A DNA stretch of 64,000 nucleotides from Armillaria gallica (Eukaryota > Basidiomycota > Agaricomycetes > Agaricales > Physalacriaceae). The translations under genes and the position numbers were made by a program. Location: the NCBI GenBank assembly GCA_037576215.1, contig JBANDB010000001.1, positions 7,874,001-7,938,000 on the forward strand, written 5' to 3'. Every line of letters begins with the position of its first letter. The stretch's first letter is position 1. Below are positions 44,850-57,182 of the stretch, one piece after another. The notes under the pieces were generated by a model that saw nothing but the letters and a program-made list of their open reading frames with translations, ran no database searches and was not told the DNA's origin.

Positions 44850-46300
44850 AAGGAAAACATACAACTCGCCGATGTAATGAAGCGGAACCCGGCCTCGCCG
44901 TCGGATGTTCAAAGTAGCGGGAATGTACTCTGCGGCACTAGGAGTCGAGTAGTGCAAGGTACCAAGTAAGCGGCCAGAGCGATTGTAAATCTTCGCTACA
45001 TTACACGCGGAACCATTGGCGATTAAATGGCTGTGAAGGAGTCAGTAAGATTACGGCTGGTGGTACGGAAACCAACACAATGACGCAGTTGACGCGGTTA
45101 CGACCTCCAGCGCTCCTGCGTATGCCGCCGATACGATACTGCAAGGCAGTGTATATGTCTTGGGCTTCATCCATCAAGTGCATATCGAATGAGGACTCCA
45201 ATCTCGCTGTAATGAATATCTTGATCTGCATCTATGAAAATTATTCAGGTTATTGAACAGAAGTTGCTCTGAATTCTTCACCTTGGTGGTTGAAGTACTT
45301 AGGGATGCTAACAATAAGGAAAAGAGTAGGCCTATGGGCTGTTGACAGCAAGAGAGCAAAAGATAGAAAGATTAAAGGCCAAGGTGGTGTAAGAGCTGAT
45401 GAGGACCTGTAGCTTCTGATGATCGCAAAGACAAACACGACGCCGATTGAACGCATCGTGATCGTCTCTCGGACAATGACGAAGATGATAAGCGCAGGCG
45501 TAATATTTCTTGAGACGAATCCCAAACGGCGGCCCAACAGCTCTTCAACAGAACCTACCCTTGAAGGAATTTCCTGATCGTAGTTGGTTTGGCATACCAA
45601 CGCTTGTGCATACAAAAGTTGACTCATCGAAAATGCATATGTACGCGATTTCTTTCTCAGTGCCATATGCTCAATCCTATAGTACACCGACCCGACGATC
45701 TCCCCACAAGCGACGGAGCGGAATTTAGCGCCCTTCCTCCTTCACCGCTTGGCGAGCCGTGGTCCTAGATTATCATCCTCATCCATCAGTTCTGCGTTGA
45801 CGTGTCGAGGAAAAGAAAGAACACGAGAAGCTCGTAATAAGGGTCATTCAGGCATGGTGGCGTATAAGTGCAAAGAACAAAGGAACGCAGGGGTCGCTTG
45901 CATGGGCAGGTAATATGCCAAGGCGAATAGTCGTTTTCATCGCGCTATGAGATGAGTTAGACTGCGTTCTGTAGCGATCGTGCACGCTCACAGAATTTTT
46001 CATCCGGGCATTCATCAAAGAGTCCGCTTCATGGCAAATGCAACTAGGGCAAGTGAATTATTCATCTTCATTATTTCTGGTGCCTGGAAACGATGTCTAC
46101 AGCCGTCGCAACGGAGAGTTACACTGTCTGTCTTTGATGACCCGCATTCTTTCCATTGGGCGACTTGGTTCTAATCGCAGGGTCAGTACAACGTTATAGA
46201 AGAATAGCGAGAGACTTGCCTCATAGCTCTGGAGTGACGACTGAACTGCATATTGAAAGTTGTGAGCCTCCAAGGCTTCCGCAGTGAGTGGCTGCGATGA
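44850..46300 (-). CDS. Possible multi-exon membrane protein, unidentified
   Basis: Several minus-strand segments look like exons of one gene: MSSQPLTAEALEAHNFQYAVQSSLQSYE at about 46300, SVEELLGRRLGFVSRNITPALIIFVIV near 45540, a hydrophobic stretch ALTPPWPLIFLSFALLLSTAH, then MHLMDEAQDIYTALQYRIGGIRRSAGGRNRV near 45185-45095 and NRSGRLLGTLHYSTPSAAEYIPATLNIRR near 44980-44890. I could not fix the splice sites and do not recognise the family. It lies just downstream of CGI121 on the same strand. It may be one gene or two. Confidence 0.3.
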
Positions 46301-46693
46301 CATTTGGATGGTCAAGATAAAGCTTGATGGAGGCTGGTGTGACATTTATAGGCACAGACGATAACATCTTAAGCCCGGCCTTTGGTGACAAACAAGGGGG
46401 CGTGGCTTCAATCTGGATCATAGAAGGACAATCGATGGCAGGGTTTCCCATTTTCGTAGACGATACAGATGCTCAAGAGCAAAGACTCGTTAACAGACTA
46501 CGAAAGACTATAGGCTGATTTAATTGATAGCGAGTCTCACCACCCAGAGTTGGAAACAAAGACCTTTAACACAAGAATAACGCTCGGTGGAAGGTCCCTC
46601 AATGGTAGATGATGGGCGCTCGAAGTGTAGGGTCAAGAACTGATGAAGCTTTAGGAGTATCACCGCACTGCGTAGGTGTAGCAGGCGAAATGG

Positions 46694-47453
46694 TCATCCC
46701 ATGACACTCTTTATCGCAACTGAGCTCACGACGATGTTGTCAATAACAGCATGCTGTTTTGAGAGGTCGTTTTTCGTCGCGATAAGGGCTTTCTCCTGAT
46801 CCAGCTTGTAATACTGATGGATATTGATCCTGAGTCCCCGTTGCATGGATATCGTTTGATAACAGCTTACTTTCTTGATCCTGGTCCGATCAGTGAAATC
46901 CTGAAGGGAAGCCAGTGGTAACAGCGATCCATCTACCACACGAATGAGTTTCTCTTGTACCGGCGACGAGGACAGCCCAGCATCTGATATATGAACAACA
47001 AGAACCGAAGTGGTCTTGTCTGAAATGCCATATCGGTGAATGGCTTCCGTTATCTGAACATCGATGAGCTTCAGTTCTGTCCCAGAATTGTACAACATAC
47101 GTTATTTGTTGGATTGAGTGCCCACAGAATTTCGGAATGTACGGTTTTCATCCGCAATGATCCCTGGGATTCCATGAGGATGGCTTGGTATATCGCAGTC
47201 TCTAGGTGAAGCTGGCTGGTAATGTAAGGACACTGTCATCGAGCAAGTCGGTGAAGCACGAAATGGCACTGACTAGCGTCGCATCGACAAAGGCAAGATT
47301 CATCTCGTCCCGTTCCTTCTCGCCTTCATGACCGTCTGCTCTGGCGGCAGCAACAATTCTATTCCTAATGTCGCTGGTGTTGTTGATGGGAGAATACAGC
47401 GCGGCATGGGCGACTTGATTGTGGTGGAGGTGACCGAAGGTGAAGATGTCCAT
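46694..47453 (-). CDS. CGI121: EKC/KEOPS complex subunit CGI121
   Basis: Four exons splice to about 197 residues. The first codes MDIFTFGHLHHNQVAHAALYSPINNTSDIRNRIVAAAR...NLAFVDATL. The second codes LHLETAIYQAILMES...KTVHSEILWALNPTNN, the most conserved block of the family. The third codes ITEAIHRYGISDKTTSVLVVHI...LIRVVDGSLLP, and the last YYKLDQEKALIATKNDLS...SVAIKSVMG. All introns are GT-AG and phase 0. CGI121 (TPRKB in animals) binds the kinase Bud32 and helps the KEOPS complex deliver tRNA for N6-threonylcarbamoyl-adenosine synthesis at position 37. It is a conserved single-copy housekeeping gene and therefore a good anchor for synteny. No lesion is visible. Confidence 0.88.
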
Positions 47454-47739
47454 CACGGCGGCAATCACGCTACTTGTCCTTACCACCATGAAACTCGGGC
47501 GACTGTTCCACGGCCTGCCTCGGTCGCTGCTCCTCACGTCGCTGGCACTGACATGCACCGCAGTGATCGATACTCTACGTTGAATTTGTACAAGGATCGC
47601 CTGCCTGCAACTACGCTGTCCCCTCTAAAACGCCGTTCGCCCGCCTCTCCGTCGAAGAGCCAACCCGCATCCGAGTCCCGAATTCCACATCCGCGACCCT
47701 CTCAACGTCGTCCATACCCTGCGAGTCGCGACTCCCTCC

Positions 47740-47945
47740 CTCCTCTGGTCTAATAATAGACACAACCCGCACCTCCATCCAACACCCTCCCTCCCTCTGG
47801 TCTAATAATAGCGCTCCTGCACCACCCTGCCGTCTGTGAGTCCATCCCACCTGTACGTCCTGTCTAATAATAGACTGGACCCGCACCTCCCTCCTGCACG
47901 CCCCATCTCCCTCCCTCTAGCTAATGATAGCTCGACCATCCATCC
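47740..47945 (+). repeat. Minisatellite with TCTAATAATAG units
   Basis: Four units of roughly 60 bp contain GTCTAATAATAG or the variant CTAATGATAG, embedded in CCCTCCCTC-rich sequence with ACCCGCACCTCC. The array lies between the 5' end of CGI121 and the truncated FAD monooxygenase and may have replaced the rest of that gene. Confidence 0.75.
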
Positions 47946-48029
47946 ATCCACCCACGCACCGAGCCTCCGTCACTGGTCTCTCCCTGCCGCTGACTTTCCT
48001 GGCTAGCACGGATTGTTAGCTTCAGTGCT

Positions 48030-48545
48030 GTGCATCAAATGGACTGCTTACCTCAAGCTCGACGTCGCAGAGCGAGGGAATAGCTTAGCCATAGCTTTGT
48101 ATCCTATAGGAAGAATGACTACATCGCCACAATTACAGCCAGGGAAAAGAAACTCAACGAGACAGCAACATACCATGCTGCATCACTTGTGAGCGCTTGC
48201 TTTGTTGGTTCCATGGGTCCACCCGCGTTGCATCCGGTGTATTCATCCATGCCTCTGATTCGACGATGACAACGTCGTCAAAGTGGTCATGGCATACTCG
48301 AGCTGCCAAGAGACCCCCGATGCTAAGCAAATTGGTCAGCGGAAAGCCATAAATATCGAGGTACGATTACCTTCCACCACAAATAACGACTGTTCCCTTG
48401 ATTTTCTTGCGAGGTAGCCAGAGAGTCGATGTCCAGCACGCACATTTGCTTCGCGAGCTGTGAGCGTCGGACAATGCGTCCAAGGTATAAAGCGACGCCG
48501 TACACAACGACTGACGCACCTCTGCCAGTCGGTGTTGGCTTCATT
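48030..48545 (-). pseudogene. FAD-dependent monooxygenase, N-terminal fragment
   Basis: Spliced minus-strand exons give KKIKGTVVICGGSIGGLLAARV (a dinucleotide-binding GGSIGG motif, interrupted by an intron inside the GGS codon), CHDHFDDVVIVESEAWM, VDPWNQQSKRSQVMQHG, and after another intron YKAMAKLFPRSATSS. This is the first ~120 residues of a class A flavoprotein monooxygenase-like protein common in Agaricomycetes. The remaining ~80% is missing, the sequence passing into the minisatellite. It is therefore a truncated pseudogene. Confidence 0.7.
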
Positions 48546-48553
48546 AGCTGGTT

Positions 48554-48811
48554 TTGAAGTTGATGGAGGATTCGGACGATCCACGTCTCGTTCGTGTCTT
48601 AGAGGAGCTTCTCAAAGCGATCTGGTTCGCTTTTGGGGATGATCTGGGTGACTACATCGTTCAGGTCAGAGCGTACAACGGGAAAAGGAACTTCAAGATA
48701 CTCATCTATGACATAGTGAACTCTGTAGAAGAGGCACTGAAAGCAATAAATGAGTGGAAGGTGGATGCTCTAGTCGTTCAAGGCAAGTTGTCAATCCTCA
48801 AAGCAGTCTGA
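48554..48811 (+). CDS. Small hypothetical ORF
   Basis: The 85-codon frame (MKLMEDSDDPRLVRVLEELLKAIWFAFGDDLGDYIVQVRAYN...) has plausible amino-acid composition and predicted helix-strand alternation, but no recognised family. It starts next to and divergent from the FAD monooxygenase fragment. It might be an exon of a larger lost gene. Confidence 0.25.
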   Translation: MKLMEDSDDPRLVRVLEELLKAIWFAFGDDLGDYIVQVRAYNGKRNFKILIYDIVNSVEEALKAINEWKVDALVVQGKLSILKAV

Positions 48812-49277
48812 TGCCGACAATCTTGTAGGAATTATGCTCCTCTCGGTACACACTCTCGGGCTTGAGATGAGATGGAAGCGGTGTCACAAACATGCCATCT
48901 TCAGATATTCTCCATCACCCTTCGTTCGTCTGCATAGCTCGGTTGCTCATTTCTGTAGAGACTATGCTGACGCGCTAGAAATCCGGGCCAGTTTCTGCAG
49001 TCGCTTTTGCTCTTTCGCATGGTCAAACTTAAACAGAAATCATCCAGACTCGTTGCATTGGGCCCAGGGGGTGATCCCATTTGCAGCCAGTCCGGCAGTG
49101 TTCTAGTTGAGTTTGATATGCCGAAAGAGTCAACTCTGCGTTGCGGTTCTCATCCACTTTGTGGTGCTCCCAGAAATCAAACTGGGAGCGCCTAAATATC
49201 CGATTAAAAATGAGACAAATATATTAATAAACCAACCACTAATTACAGCCTAGCGACATTGCATTTTTAATCCTGGG
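48812..49277. other. No gene; one strong hairpin
   Basis: GGTGCTCCCAG and CTGGGAGCGCC at about 49162-49191, separated by 8 nt, form a strong hairpin. Nothing else is recognised before the 3' end of the transposase gene. Confidence 0.4.
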
Positions 49278-52200
49278 TCATAGGTTATATAGATAAAATA
49301 AGAGGACATAGACGCTCACCCTGCATAAATCAAGAATGACGGCACGTTCATCTGAGAACTCGTATCGCGCGATGTGAGAGCGGACCAATTTTGGATGAAC
49401 TGAATCCAGGGTTCCATCAACCATCCGTGATGAAAATGTAGTTGCCGGAAAGTCTGGGTATCGCTGGAAGGGGTCATACTTCGAAGAAGGAAGGGGCTCC
49501 TGGCGTTGTATTTTGAAAACAACCTGACCATGTTCTGACCTGATGTCTTGGATAGAACCAACACGAAGTTCTGAAGACACCGAATGCGGATAGTAGCAAA
49601 CCAGGCTGCCTCCCAAGTGTGTCGATGCCCGGGAGTATATGACATTGCGATACGTGTAATAGGCATGTGATGTTTGAGTCAGCGTCGGCGGATCAGCTTC
49701 AAACTTCACCTCCCTCTGGTCCTTTGGTGGCAGTGCTTTATCAAGCAGGCGCTTAAATTCCCGCACGTGCTGTGGGCATTCTGGTCTGCTCAGATAGCGA
49801 CGAAGATTCGCTGCTTTCATAAATGATTGAAGTATGGTTGCTTCAAGCTCTCCTGATGAAGGAAAGTGTTAACTCTTGTACACGACTGGTAAAGAAACAA
49901 GGTAACTTACCACCAACATGGTCATTAGTCTTGATTTTCTGCAGTGACCCAATGAGACGCTCAAAGGGAAAGCACCACCAGCCAATGACAGGTCCAAAAG
50001 AAATAACAAACTCGTAGAGATGGAACGCTGCGTGAACATTTGGTCTTTTTTTAAGCGTCTGCGTGTGGGGATGCACTGAGTACAGCCCATCAACCCATTT
50101 CTTTAGCAGATTCCTATATGTGATAGCTCGATCAAGGTTCATGGTGTATCGGCAGATGATAGTGACAGCCTGAAATAGTGCCATCATGTGGTCTAATATT
50201 GGAAGATACCAAGAATTATCTGGCGGGGGTTGACCGTTATTATCACCCCATAATGTCACTAGTGCTATGGGAAGATAGATGGTGCTAAGAACGCGCCACT
50301 CATCGGCTTTGATAGTACCTGCCGAGGCTTCTCCGTAGTTAGAGGGAACAGAGTTAATCCATGAAGGCATTGAGGTATTCTTGATGACCGATTGTATATG
50401 CGCAATAGCATTCGGGTCAATACACCGCTTGACTTGTATATCGTCAGACTTATGCTGTTGACAAAGACGCTGCAACCAGAAAGAAACAGGTCAGATGCAG
50501 GGAACAACATATAGCGGACAGCCACATACCCAGTCAATTAACAAATCTGCGAGGTTGCCTCTAGTCTTCACTTCGATCTCGGTCCATAATCCTTTGATTC
50601 TAAGTCGTTGCATCCGCGGCAAATTGAGCGTGCGACAAACGAACTGTAGGGGCGCAACATGCTTGCCCTCTAACCTCTTTTTCAGTGTCTCAACAGCGAC
50701 ATCGACTATTGTGCCATCCTCCAGCGGCTTCCCATCTCCTATAGGCTGCACCAACAGTTTGTGAATCGCAGCAATGTCCTTAGAATAGTTATCGTTTGGC
50801 ATCGGACAGCCTAGTTCGGCTGCCTTATTTGCAGAATAAGTTATCCAAGGGTAGGCGTAAGCCGGAAGGAACCGTCGAGCCTTGCCAGCCTTGGTGTAGT
50901 CAATCTCCAAGACATTTAGACAATGGTAATGGACGAGCCCTTCCAATATGCAGTGCATGCTATCGATCACGAGCATCTGTGATGGATCCCAATATGGCAG
51001 CCTCCAGAGCTCAGACCAGCGTACGCCAAAGTCCTTGAGAATTTTTTCTCTTTCATTGATGGTCGTAGCGTCTCGCGAAGCCTCCGCGTATCTCCATAAT
51101 TCTCTAATATCTCTGCGACCCCAGTTCTCAAAGCAGGTGTCATACATGGTATCCTTATGATACGCATCACATACTGTGCAATACCAGTGCGATGAATGAG
51201 CGGCCGTGCCAGATAACTTCCGAGCAGCTGGCAGATCATTAACAGAGAGGACAATGGCGATTTCTGTATCACGACCTTCCAGAGCAGAAGCTGTCCGAGA
51301 GATATGGATTCCACGTTCCCAGCCTATAAGACAGATGTCGATGAGCGGTCGTATGAAGTTAGGAATCTCATCAACATTAGGCTCCTTAGGGCCAGGAATT
51401 ACACCGGCGAGAAAAATATGTTCAGGCTGGTAATGAAGGTGTTCCGGTAGATTGAGATTTGCCATTGATATCATGCCGATTGAGTTGTGGTTGCCTCGTT
51501 TTCGTATGCCATTCAGATTTAAGAAGTCCATTTGCAGAGCGAGAGCTAGGCGAACCTTGCCTTTTCGGTCAATGAAAAGTGTTCGACCATCAGGACCTTT
51601 GAACTGACGCATGAAGTCCGCCTCAAATACATTTTTCGTATCCCTTCGAGGGTCCGTCGGGTTATTTAATGATTCCATAGCATCATCACAAGCCTTGTCA
51701 CACAGCATTTCAATATTTGGATCCGCAAGCGTCCGTCCGATGAAGTCCTCCAACGATGCCATAAGGAACGGCTTTTGGGGCTTGAGAGCGCCGTCTTTCT
51801 CGCCTTTCAGCAAACTAGCACCACAAACAACAAGGCCTGATGGTCCTGGATTTTTTTTCTCACAGTGGCTGGGGTATGAGGGGCTGGACGCAAGAGGTGT
51901 GACGTATATAGGTTCATAGCAAGCGTTACAACCGGGACATACAGCATACATTGTGGTGCGACCATCTAGCTTTATTGTTCGCTGTGCGGTATGCAGACTA
52001 GATGGCAATTGATCCATGATAATCTCCTGGTTAGGATCAAGGCTGCATCCACCCTCGGAATCCTCCATCAAGTTCGCTGCCATGGTGAGCCGCACAATTA
52101 AGGCTAACGTAGCGATAATCATATCGCACATAACGTGATTCAATCCCGCAATACAGTTGCAGATGACACCCAGCAATGTGACGAGCTGCGCCACCGCATT

Positions 52201-53036
52201 AAGAGAGTCCAAACGTTGGTTGAAGATATAATCTGACATGATGATGAGAACATAACATACTTCGAGTCAACGCGTGACTTACCGGTGGTGTAAAGCAGAG
52301 GCTCAGAAGACTCCTCAGCTGGAGGTAGGATGGCGTCGGCCATAGTCCATCTTCCCTCAATTTCGCGAAACACTTTGACGATCACGACCTTCCGCTCTTT
52401 GAAGGCATCCTCATGCCCATATTTTACACGGGAAAGCGACTCCCTAAGGTTTTTCAGCTCAAGTGCAATATCTGTCAACTGCTTCCTGCTGGAGGCTACC
52501 TCGTCCGACGACAAGTCAGCGAGCGGTAGCGCAGACATCCTCTGGAGAAGGAGTTCGGTACTGGTATCAATGTGATTAATTGACTGTTCGGCCTTCAAAT
52601 ATGGCATAGGAGTGGGTCTACATAAAGCTGATGCTGCCGGGCGCGTCAGTCCTTGTGTTCTCCAATTTTTTGATGGATGCGTAGGAGGGTTATTCGGCAT
52701 AGTTGGAGGTGGACGACGCGACGGGGGGGTTCTGCTGGAAGTATGTATTTCATTGGAGGCACTTAGAAGAGTGCTTTGGACATCACTGAAAGTAATACCA
52801 CTGGCGTCCTGTGATTCGACTGGGTCCTCAGGCTCCTCGAGCTGACTAGATGTCGACCAAAGTTTACTCGGCTGCCGCGTCAAGATGGGCCCGCCCCCCG
52901 TTAAGATACGTGCTGTGAGATCGTCTGCGTGAGTGACAGGCCCTGGACCATCGTCTGTAAGCACCAGAGGCGCCATTCTTGCAGCCAATTCATCAACAGG
53001 TTCCGGGGTATCGCCTCGAAGCGTCAGAGGCGCCAT
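49278..53036 (-). CDS. TNP2-like transposase (CACTA/Plavaka type)
   Basis: Reading from 53036 down, exons give a disordered N-terminus with helical segments, then a zinc-binding-like region (CPGCNACYEP...YPSHCEKK...VVCGASLL). The TNP2 core follows, a long exon 52239-50491 with AGVIPGPKEPNVDEIPNFIRPLIDICL, HWYCTVCDAYHKD, WRLPYWDPSQMLVIDSMHCILEGLVHYHCLNVL. Further exons (50475-49843, 49820-49278) include WRVLSTIYLPIALVTLWG, NVHAAFHLYEFVISFGPVIGWWCFPFERLIG and a C-terminal segment. This is the standard order of fungal TNP2-like transposases, which move CACTA-family elements by cut and paste. The long core exon is free of stops, so this copy may be functional. The true start could lie further upstream (to 53468). 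Confidence 0.82.
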
Positions 53037-53554
53037 CTTTGTAGTTAGTTCTTCAATATCACTCTGGAAAGCTGTCAGATGAATGTTGCAGAAAAGGAGC
53101 GAAGTCTCTTACTTCAAGACTGGGACTAGTAGGGTTGTCAAGAGTAGATTCATGGTCAAACACCGAACGCGAGCTCGTCTGTTGCTGAAGTCGCTTCTAT
53201 GTAAAGCGTTAACAGAGCGAAAATGTAAAGAAACAACCGAAATCATACCTTCGCCTTGAGCTCCAAAAGATGTGATATTTTCTCTTTTCCGGGAAGGAGC
53301 TCGTGCCCTCCAGGACGGCAAAAACATATGTAGAGCTTCGGAGGCATGTGTTTCTTGGAGGACAATTGTACTGGGCGTGCAACACCCTGTAGAACACTGT
53401 CCTAGCGATAATTTACAAGCCACAGTCAAGATGTAGAAATAAACAAGCTTATTCTCCACGTACAACACGGAGAAGTGCTCTGAGGACGGTGAAGACAGCA
53501 GGGTATTTCAAGGGAAAAAAACAATAAACGCAAAGCCCGTAAACAATAAGACAG

Positions 53555-53660
53555 TTTTGCCATCGTACGACGTTGACAAAACATAACAAAAGATGTCGCC
53601 AGTGTACAACACCGACGAACAATAAAAAAAGATATCGCCAGCGTACGACGCCGACGAAAG
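53555..53660 (+). repeat. Three copies of a shared 17-bp motif upstream of the transposase gene
   Basis: Copies near 53561-53578, 53599-53617 and 53638-53657 agree with CAGYGTACGACRCCGAC, at 38-39 bp intervals. They lie upstream of the minus-strand transposase gene and downstream of the next gene. Such clustered short repeats are typical subterminal transposase-binding repeats of CACTA elements. Confidence 0.75.
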
Positions 53661-53855
53661 AACCAGCGGAGGCTGTGAGAGGCTGTGCAGCTTTTGTCGA
53701 AGTTGCTTAGTTCATCCGCTGAGATCACGTGCAATCCCGCTGACAATTGCTTCAACTCGTGTCGTGGAATTTCGGGCAGATTGACTGAATTTTTGTGTAC
53801 ATTATCAAGATAAATTTACAATAAACATACAGTAAATACAAATATAGAGATCTTA

Positions 53856-56444
53856 TCATGCACCCAATGTACCGATATTCTGCAAATATTCCCCAGCAAC
53901 CTTTTCATTCGCCTCAGCAACCTTTTGAGACCGCCTTAAGAATCTGATAGAGTGCCTCCATTGATTGGTCGTTCGAAGTACTGCATCGGGAGAATTGATC
54001 TCTGCAAGACGACCCTGATACCACGACTCACAATCAGATGACCAAAATCCAATGTTCAGGCCAGATAATTCCCAAGCAGCCGGCTTAGGGAACCATGATA
54101 TTAATGTGTGCTGGGGCTTATTGCCAATTCGACGACCTGAAGGACTGTGTGAGCCACTATCAAATTGATTTTATAAGCACTTACCTGTGTCTACTTTGTA
54201 GACACCACACAGTAGGTTGATTTCATCATCGGTCAAAGCGTCGTCCCAAAAAGTAGGTGTTGTTTCTGCATCTGCTACGAAGGAAATCCCACTTTTGAAA
54301 ACATCATGTGAAGGGCCGGGGTAAACCTCATCGTCCGATATGAAGTCTTTGGCGATACGGCCAAGGATGCCACCTGCCAACAAAGCAGCACGACCGCGCT
54401 GCGAAGTAAGAAAGTTTCTGCAGAGAGCTTGATACGTTACAAATTCAAGTCTATCGGGCTTATAGTTGGCAGGCCGATACCCGAGGAGACCGTAGCACGG
54501 CTGCAGAGATGATCTCTGCAGCTGATGTTGAGAATCTTGAACTGCTGCATAGAAAGGTATCCCTCTTTGCAATAGCTTTCTCGCAACATCAATCAACCTG
54601 GGTCCCCATTCTCGTCGCAAGATCTCGACAACAGAAGCGGCACTGGCTAGAAGGATTGTAAAGGCAGGTGGTGTATCTGTTTGTCGGTCGGAAAGGATGT
54701 ACCAGAGTTGACTGTTCAACACTTTCTTCCGGATTCTGACTGCAGCGGGACGATGGACATCAGCATTATGCTGTCTAAGGTCATATAGTTCACGGGGGAT
54801 ATCATGAATATTCTTGGCTTCCAGCAAGTAGCCAAAAAAGCTTGCCATGGCATCCCGTACTACATGAGAAACTGCAGCATCCTTCAAGACACCAGTAAAT
54901 TTACGGAGATGGTGCAGTTCTAGTTTAGTAGATGGACGAGGAACCGCGGAGACGGGATTGATAAAGCCAAAGCGGTAATACGCTATATCATCCAAAGCGT
55001 CCTCGTGGCTGTCAACTGGCACAGCAGTATCTTCAGGCTCAATTCCATGGATACGTTCAAGGTCTGCAGTAGAAGAATAAGGACCTTCGTTATAGGGGAC
55101 CTCATTGTCATCGTCCAAAGGAGGGTAGAAATCTTCATCATCGCTGTCGTCATCCAAATCGCTCATGTAAGTGGGTTGATCCTGGGGATCCAGCTCCTCG
55201 CAGAGATCCCATTCATTGCGGAAAGAGTCGTATCGGTGCTGGCTTTTGCCAAAACGATTCCAATGCCAATCATAATTTTTCCGACCTGCAGCTTGACGAA
55301 TCAAGAAGCCGTCTTCTTCATCCCAATAGAACACTCTGGCACCCTTTCTTCCAGGTACAGCCTGCTTTTCAGCGTTCTTTATTCGTTGCTGGCGCTCTTG
55401 TCTGGCTTTCTCAGTCTCGTTTTCGGCACGCTTCGCATTCTCTGCATCCCGGCGAGCAAAAAATGACTTCCAGTCCTCACCAGCTCTTTGGCCGCTGTAC
55501 TTCTCCACCGGAGGAAAATTCTGACGTATTGTCTCTACCAATGGAGACGAATCATCTGTAACGGTCGCAGCAGTTGGGACTTTAGTGGGGGGTAACCATG
55601 GTGGTGCGCTGAACTCGTTGAAAACAGCATAATCAGGCACCAGGAGATAAGACGGCACATGTAGAGGTCTCTTGGCCCCCCAATTAATGTATAATGGCAT
55701 ACGAGGGAAAATTTGAATAAGATCAGGCAGGAAGGGCAAAAATCCGCAGGTTGTGTAGTCAATGATTCCGCCTATTCTGGGGGTTTCAGGATCCAAAACA
55801 ACATCCTCAACATACGCCAGCCATTGCGTGTGTACATGGGCTTTCTCCATGACTCGTGGTCTCCACTCAAAGTCTTTAACCTCCCTTTGTTGCCATTGCA
55901 TGAGATATAATCCAAAAGAAACGGCCGCCATCAATGGAACAAACGCATCCCTCGAACGTATTGCTGCAATAGCAGCCTTACGATAGGTGCTATGAGTGCG
56001 CTGATACCCAAAGCGCTTCGGGTACGACCAAGGTCGCCAAAGTTTCGGCAAGGGGGCGGTGCTGATATGGAGACAGGCAGACAGGACTGCTCGCAGATTG
56101 CTTTCAAGTGTAATCCAATCTTCTCGTAATTTCGTGTCGAGCCCCCAAGCCGAAGATTGACTTGTGGCCACAATTGGGATACTATGGTCTGGGAGAGCGA
56201 GGCGATCAAACAGATGCCCATAGAAAGGCTTCGAGGTCTGGACGAGCATCATATGAAAAAGGTCATTGGATACCCAGCGGAATTGATTCATGGTCTCATA
56301 TTTAGCGGTATTTGGATTGAGTATATTCGAAGTGCGAGAAGGCCACTCAGGAAGAGGAAGGGAATGCGAGTACGGAGAAGCAGAAGAGTATATCCCGCCG
56401 TCGACACGAGTCACCTGGATAATCGAGCTTCCAGAGGATGACAT
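53856..56444 (-). CDS. Large protein of unknown function in the transposase cassette
   Basis: The main exon is open from 56507 to 54171. The start is probably the ATG at 56444 (MSSSGSSIIQV). A GT-AG intron joins the codon after VDTG to a last exon (about 54139-53856) ending EYLQNIGTLGA, giving about 850 residues. Visible parts are an N-terminal globular region with SFGLYLMQWQQREVKDFEWRPRV and GGIIDYTTCGFLPFL, a charged coiled-coil stretch (FFARRDAENAKRAENETEKARQERQQR), a PGRKGARVFYWDEEDGFLIR segment, an acidic stretch (DLDDDSDDEDFYPPLDDD) and a C-terminal helical region. I do not recognise the family. It shares strand and upstream motif with the transposase gene. Confidence 0.75.
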
Positions 56445-56549
56445 CTGCACACTAGATAAACAATACATATGGACATAGTGCCACCAAAGAACATACCATA
56501 CGTTCAAAAGATTGGGCTACTACGTGCTAGGCAGATGTAGAATGGACGA

Positions 56550-56680
56550 AAGACCAGCATACGACGCCGACCGAATGTACGGCAATGGAGAAGAAAGGGT
56601 GATTTCTATCAGTGTACGACACCGATAGAGCAAATATGGGCGAAACGACGCGATTCTGTCAGTGTACGACACCGACAGTA
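56550..56680 (+). repeat. Three copies of the shared motif upstream of the 850-aa protein
   Basis: Copies near 56554-56571, 56610-56628 and 56660-56677 (the last being CAGTGTACGACACCGACAG) have the same orientation as those at 53.6 kb and sit 110-230 bp upstream of the start at 56444. Confidence 0.75.
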
Positions 56681-56999
56681 GGCTTCGTATTAAATTTTGT
56701 GAAAGGCATCAAGGCTCTAGAGGCTTGGTAAGCCTATGTCATGTGATATAGGAGTTGTCGCCGCCTTGTAACTGAAGTTTTATAATACCTAGTAATAACC
56801 TTTCAAATATTTTAATCTGGAGAAACTAATTGTACCTGTCTATTCATGCCCTTGATTGGAGAATTATCCTATGGATAAGCCCTCATATTATCCAGATGCC
56901 AGACGGGCGCCCCTATTTGGAAGTCGGGAATTCGGATCCGGACCGGGTCATGGCACAGCATGGCCACATGGCCTCACCCTGCTTGCACACCGCGGCCAT

Positions 57000-57140
57000 G
57001 ATAGGCGTCGTACGCCAATCATAGTTGTTCTCGCTCAGTGTTGTACGCTGAGCGAGATTCAATTTTTTATGTGCAATAAGTTTCATGTGCTAGCATTCCT
57101 TAGTTCTTATAACAGTCCCATAGGCGTCGCATGCCAATGT
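57000..57140 (-). repeat. Inverted copies of the shared motif
   Basis: Related sequences at 57003-57018, 57033-57054 and 57122-57138 have the opposite orientation to those at 56.6 kb. The middle one, CTCAGTGTTGTACGCTGAG, is itself nearly palindromic. The switch in orientation between 56.68 and 57.00 kb could mark facing ends of two elements or a shared regulatory spacer. The adjoining 56.69-57.00 kb has no gene. Confidence 0.6.
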
Positions 57141-57182
57141 ACTTCTGTAGAAAGAAACCAGTGAATTGATGTCGCAGTACAC

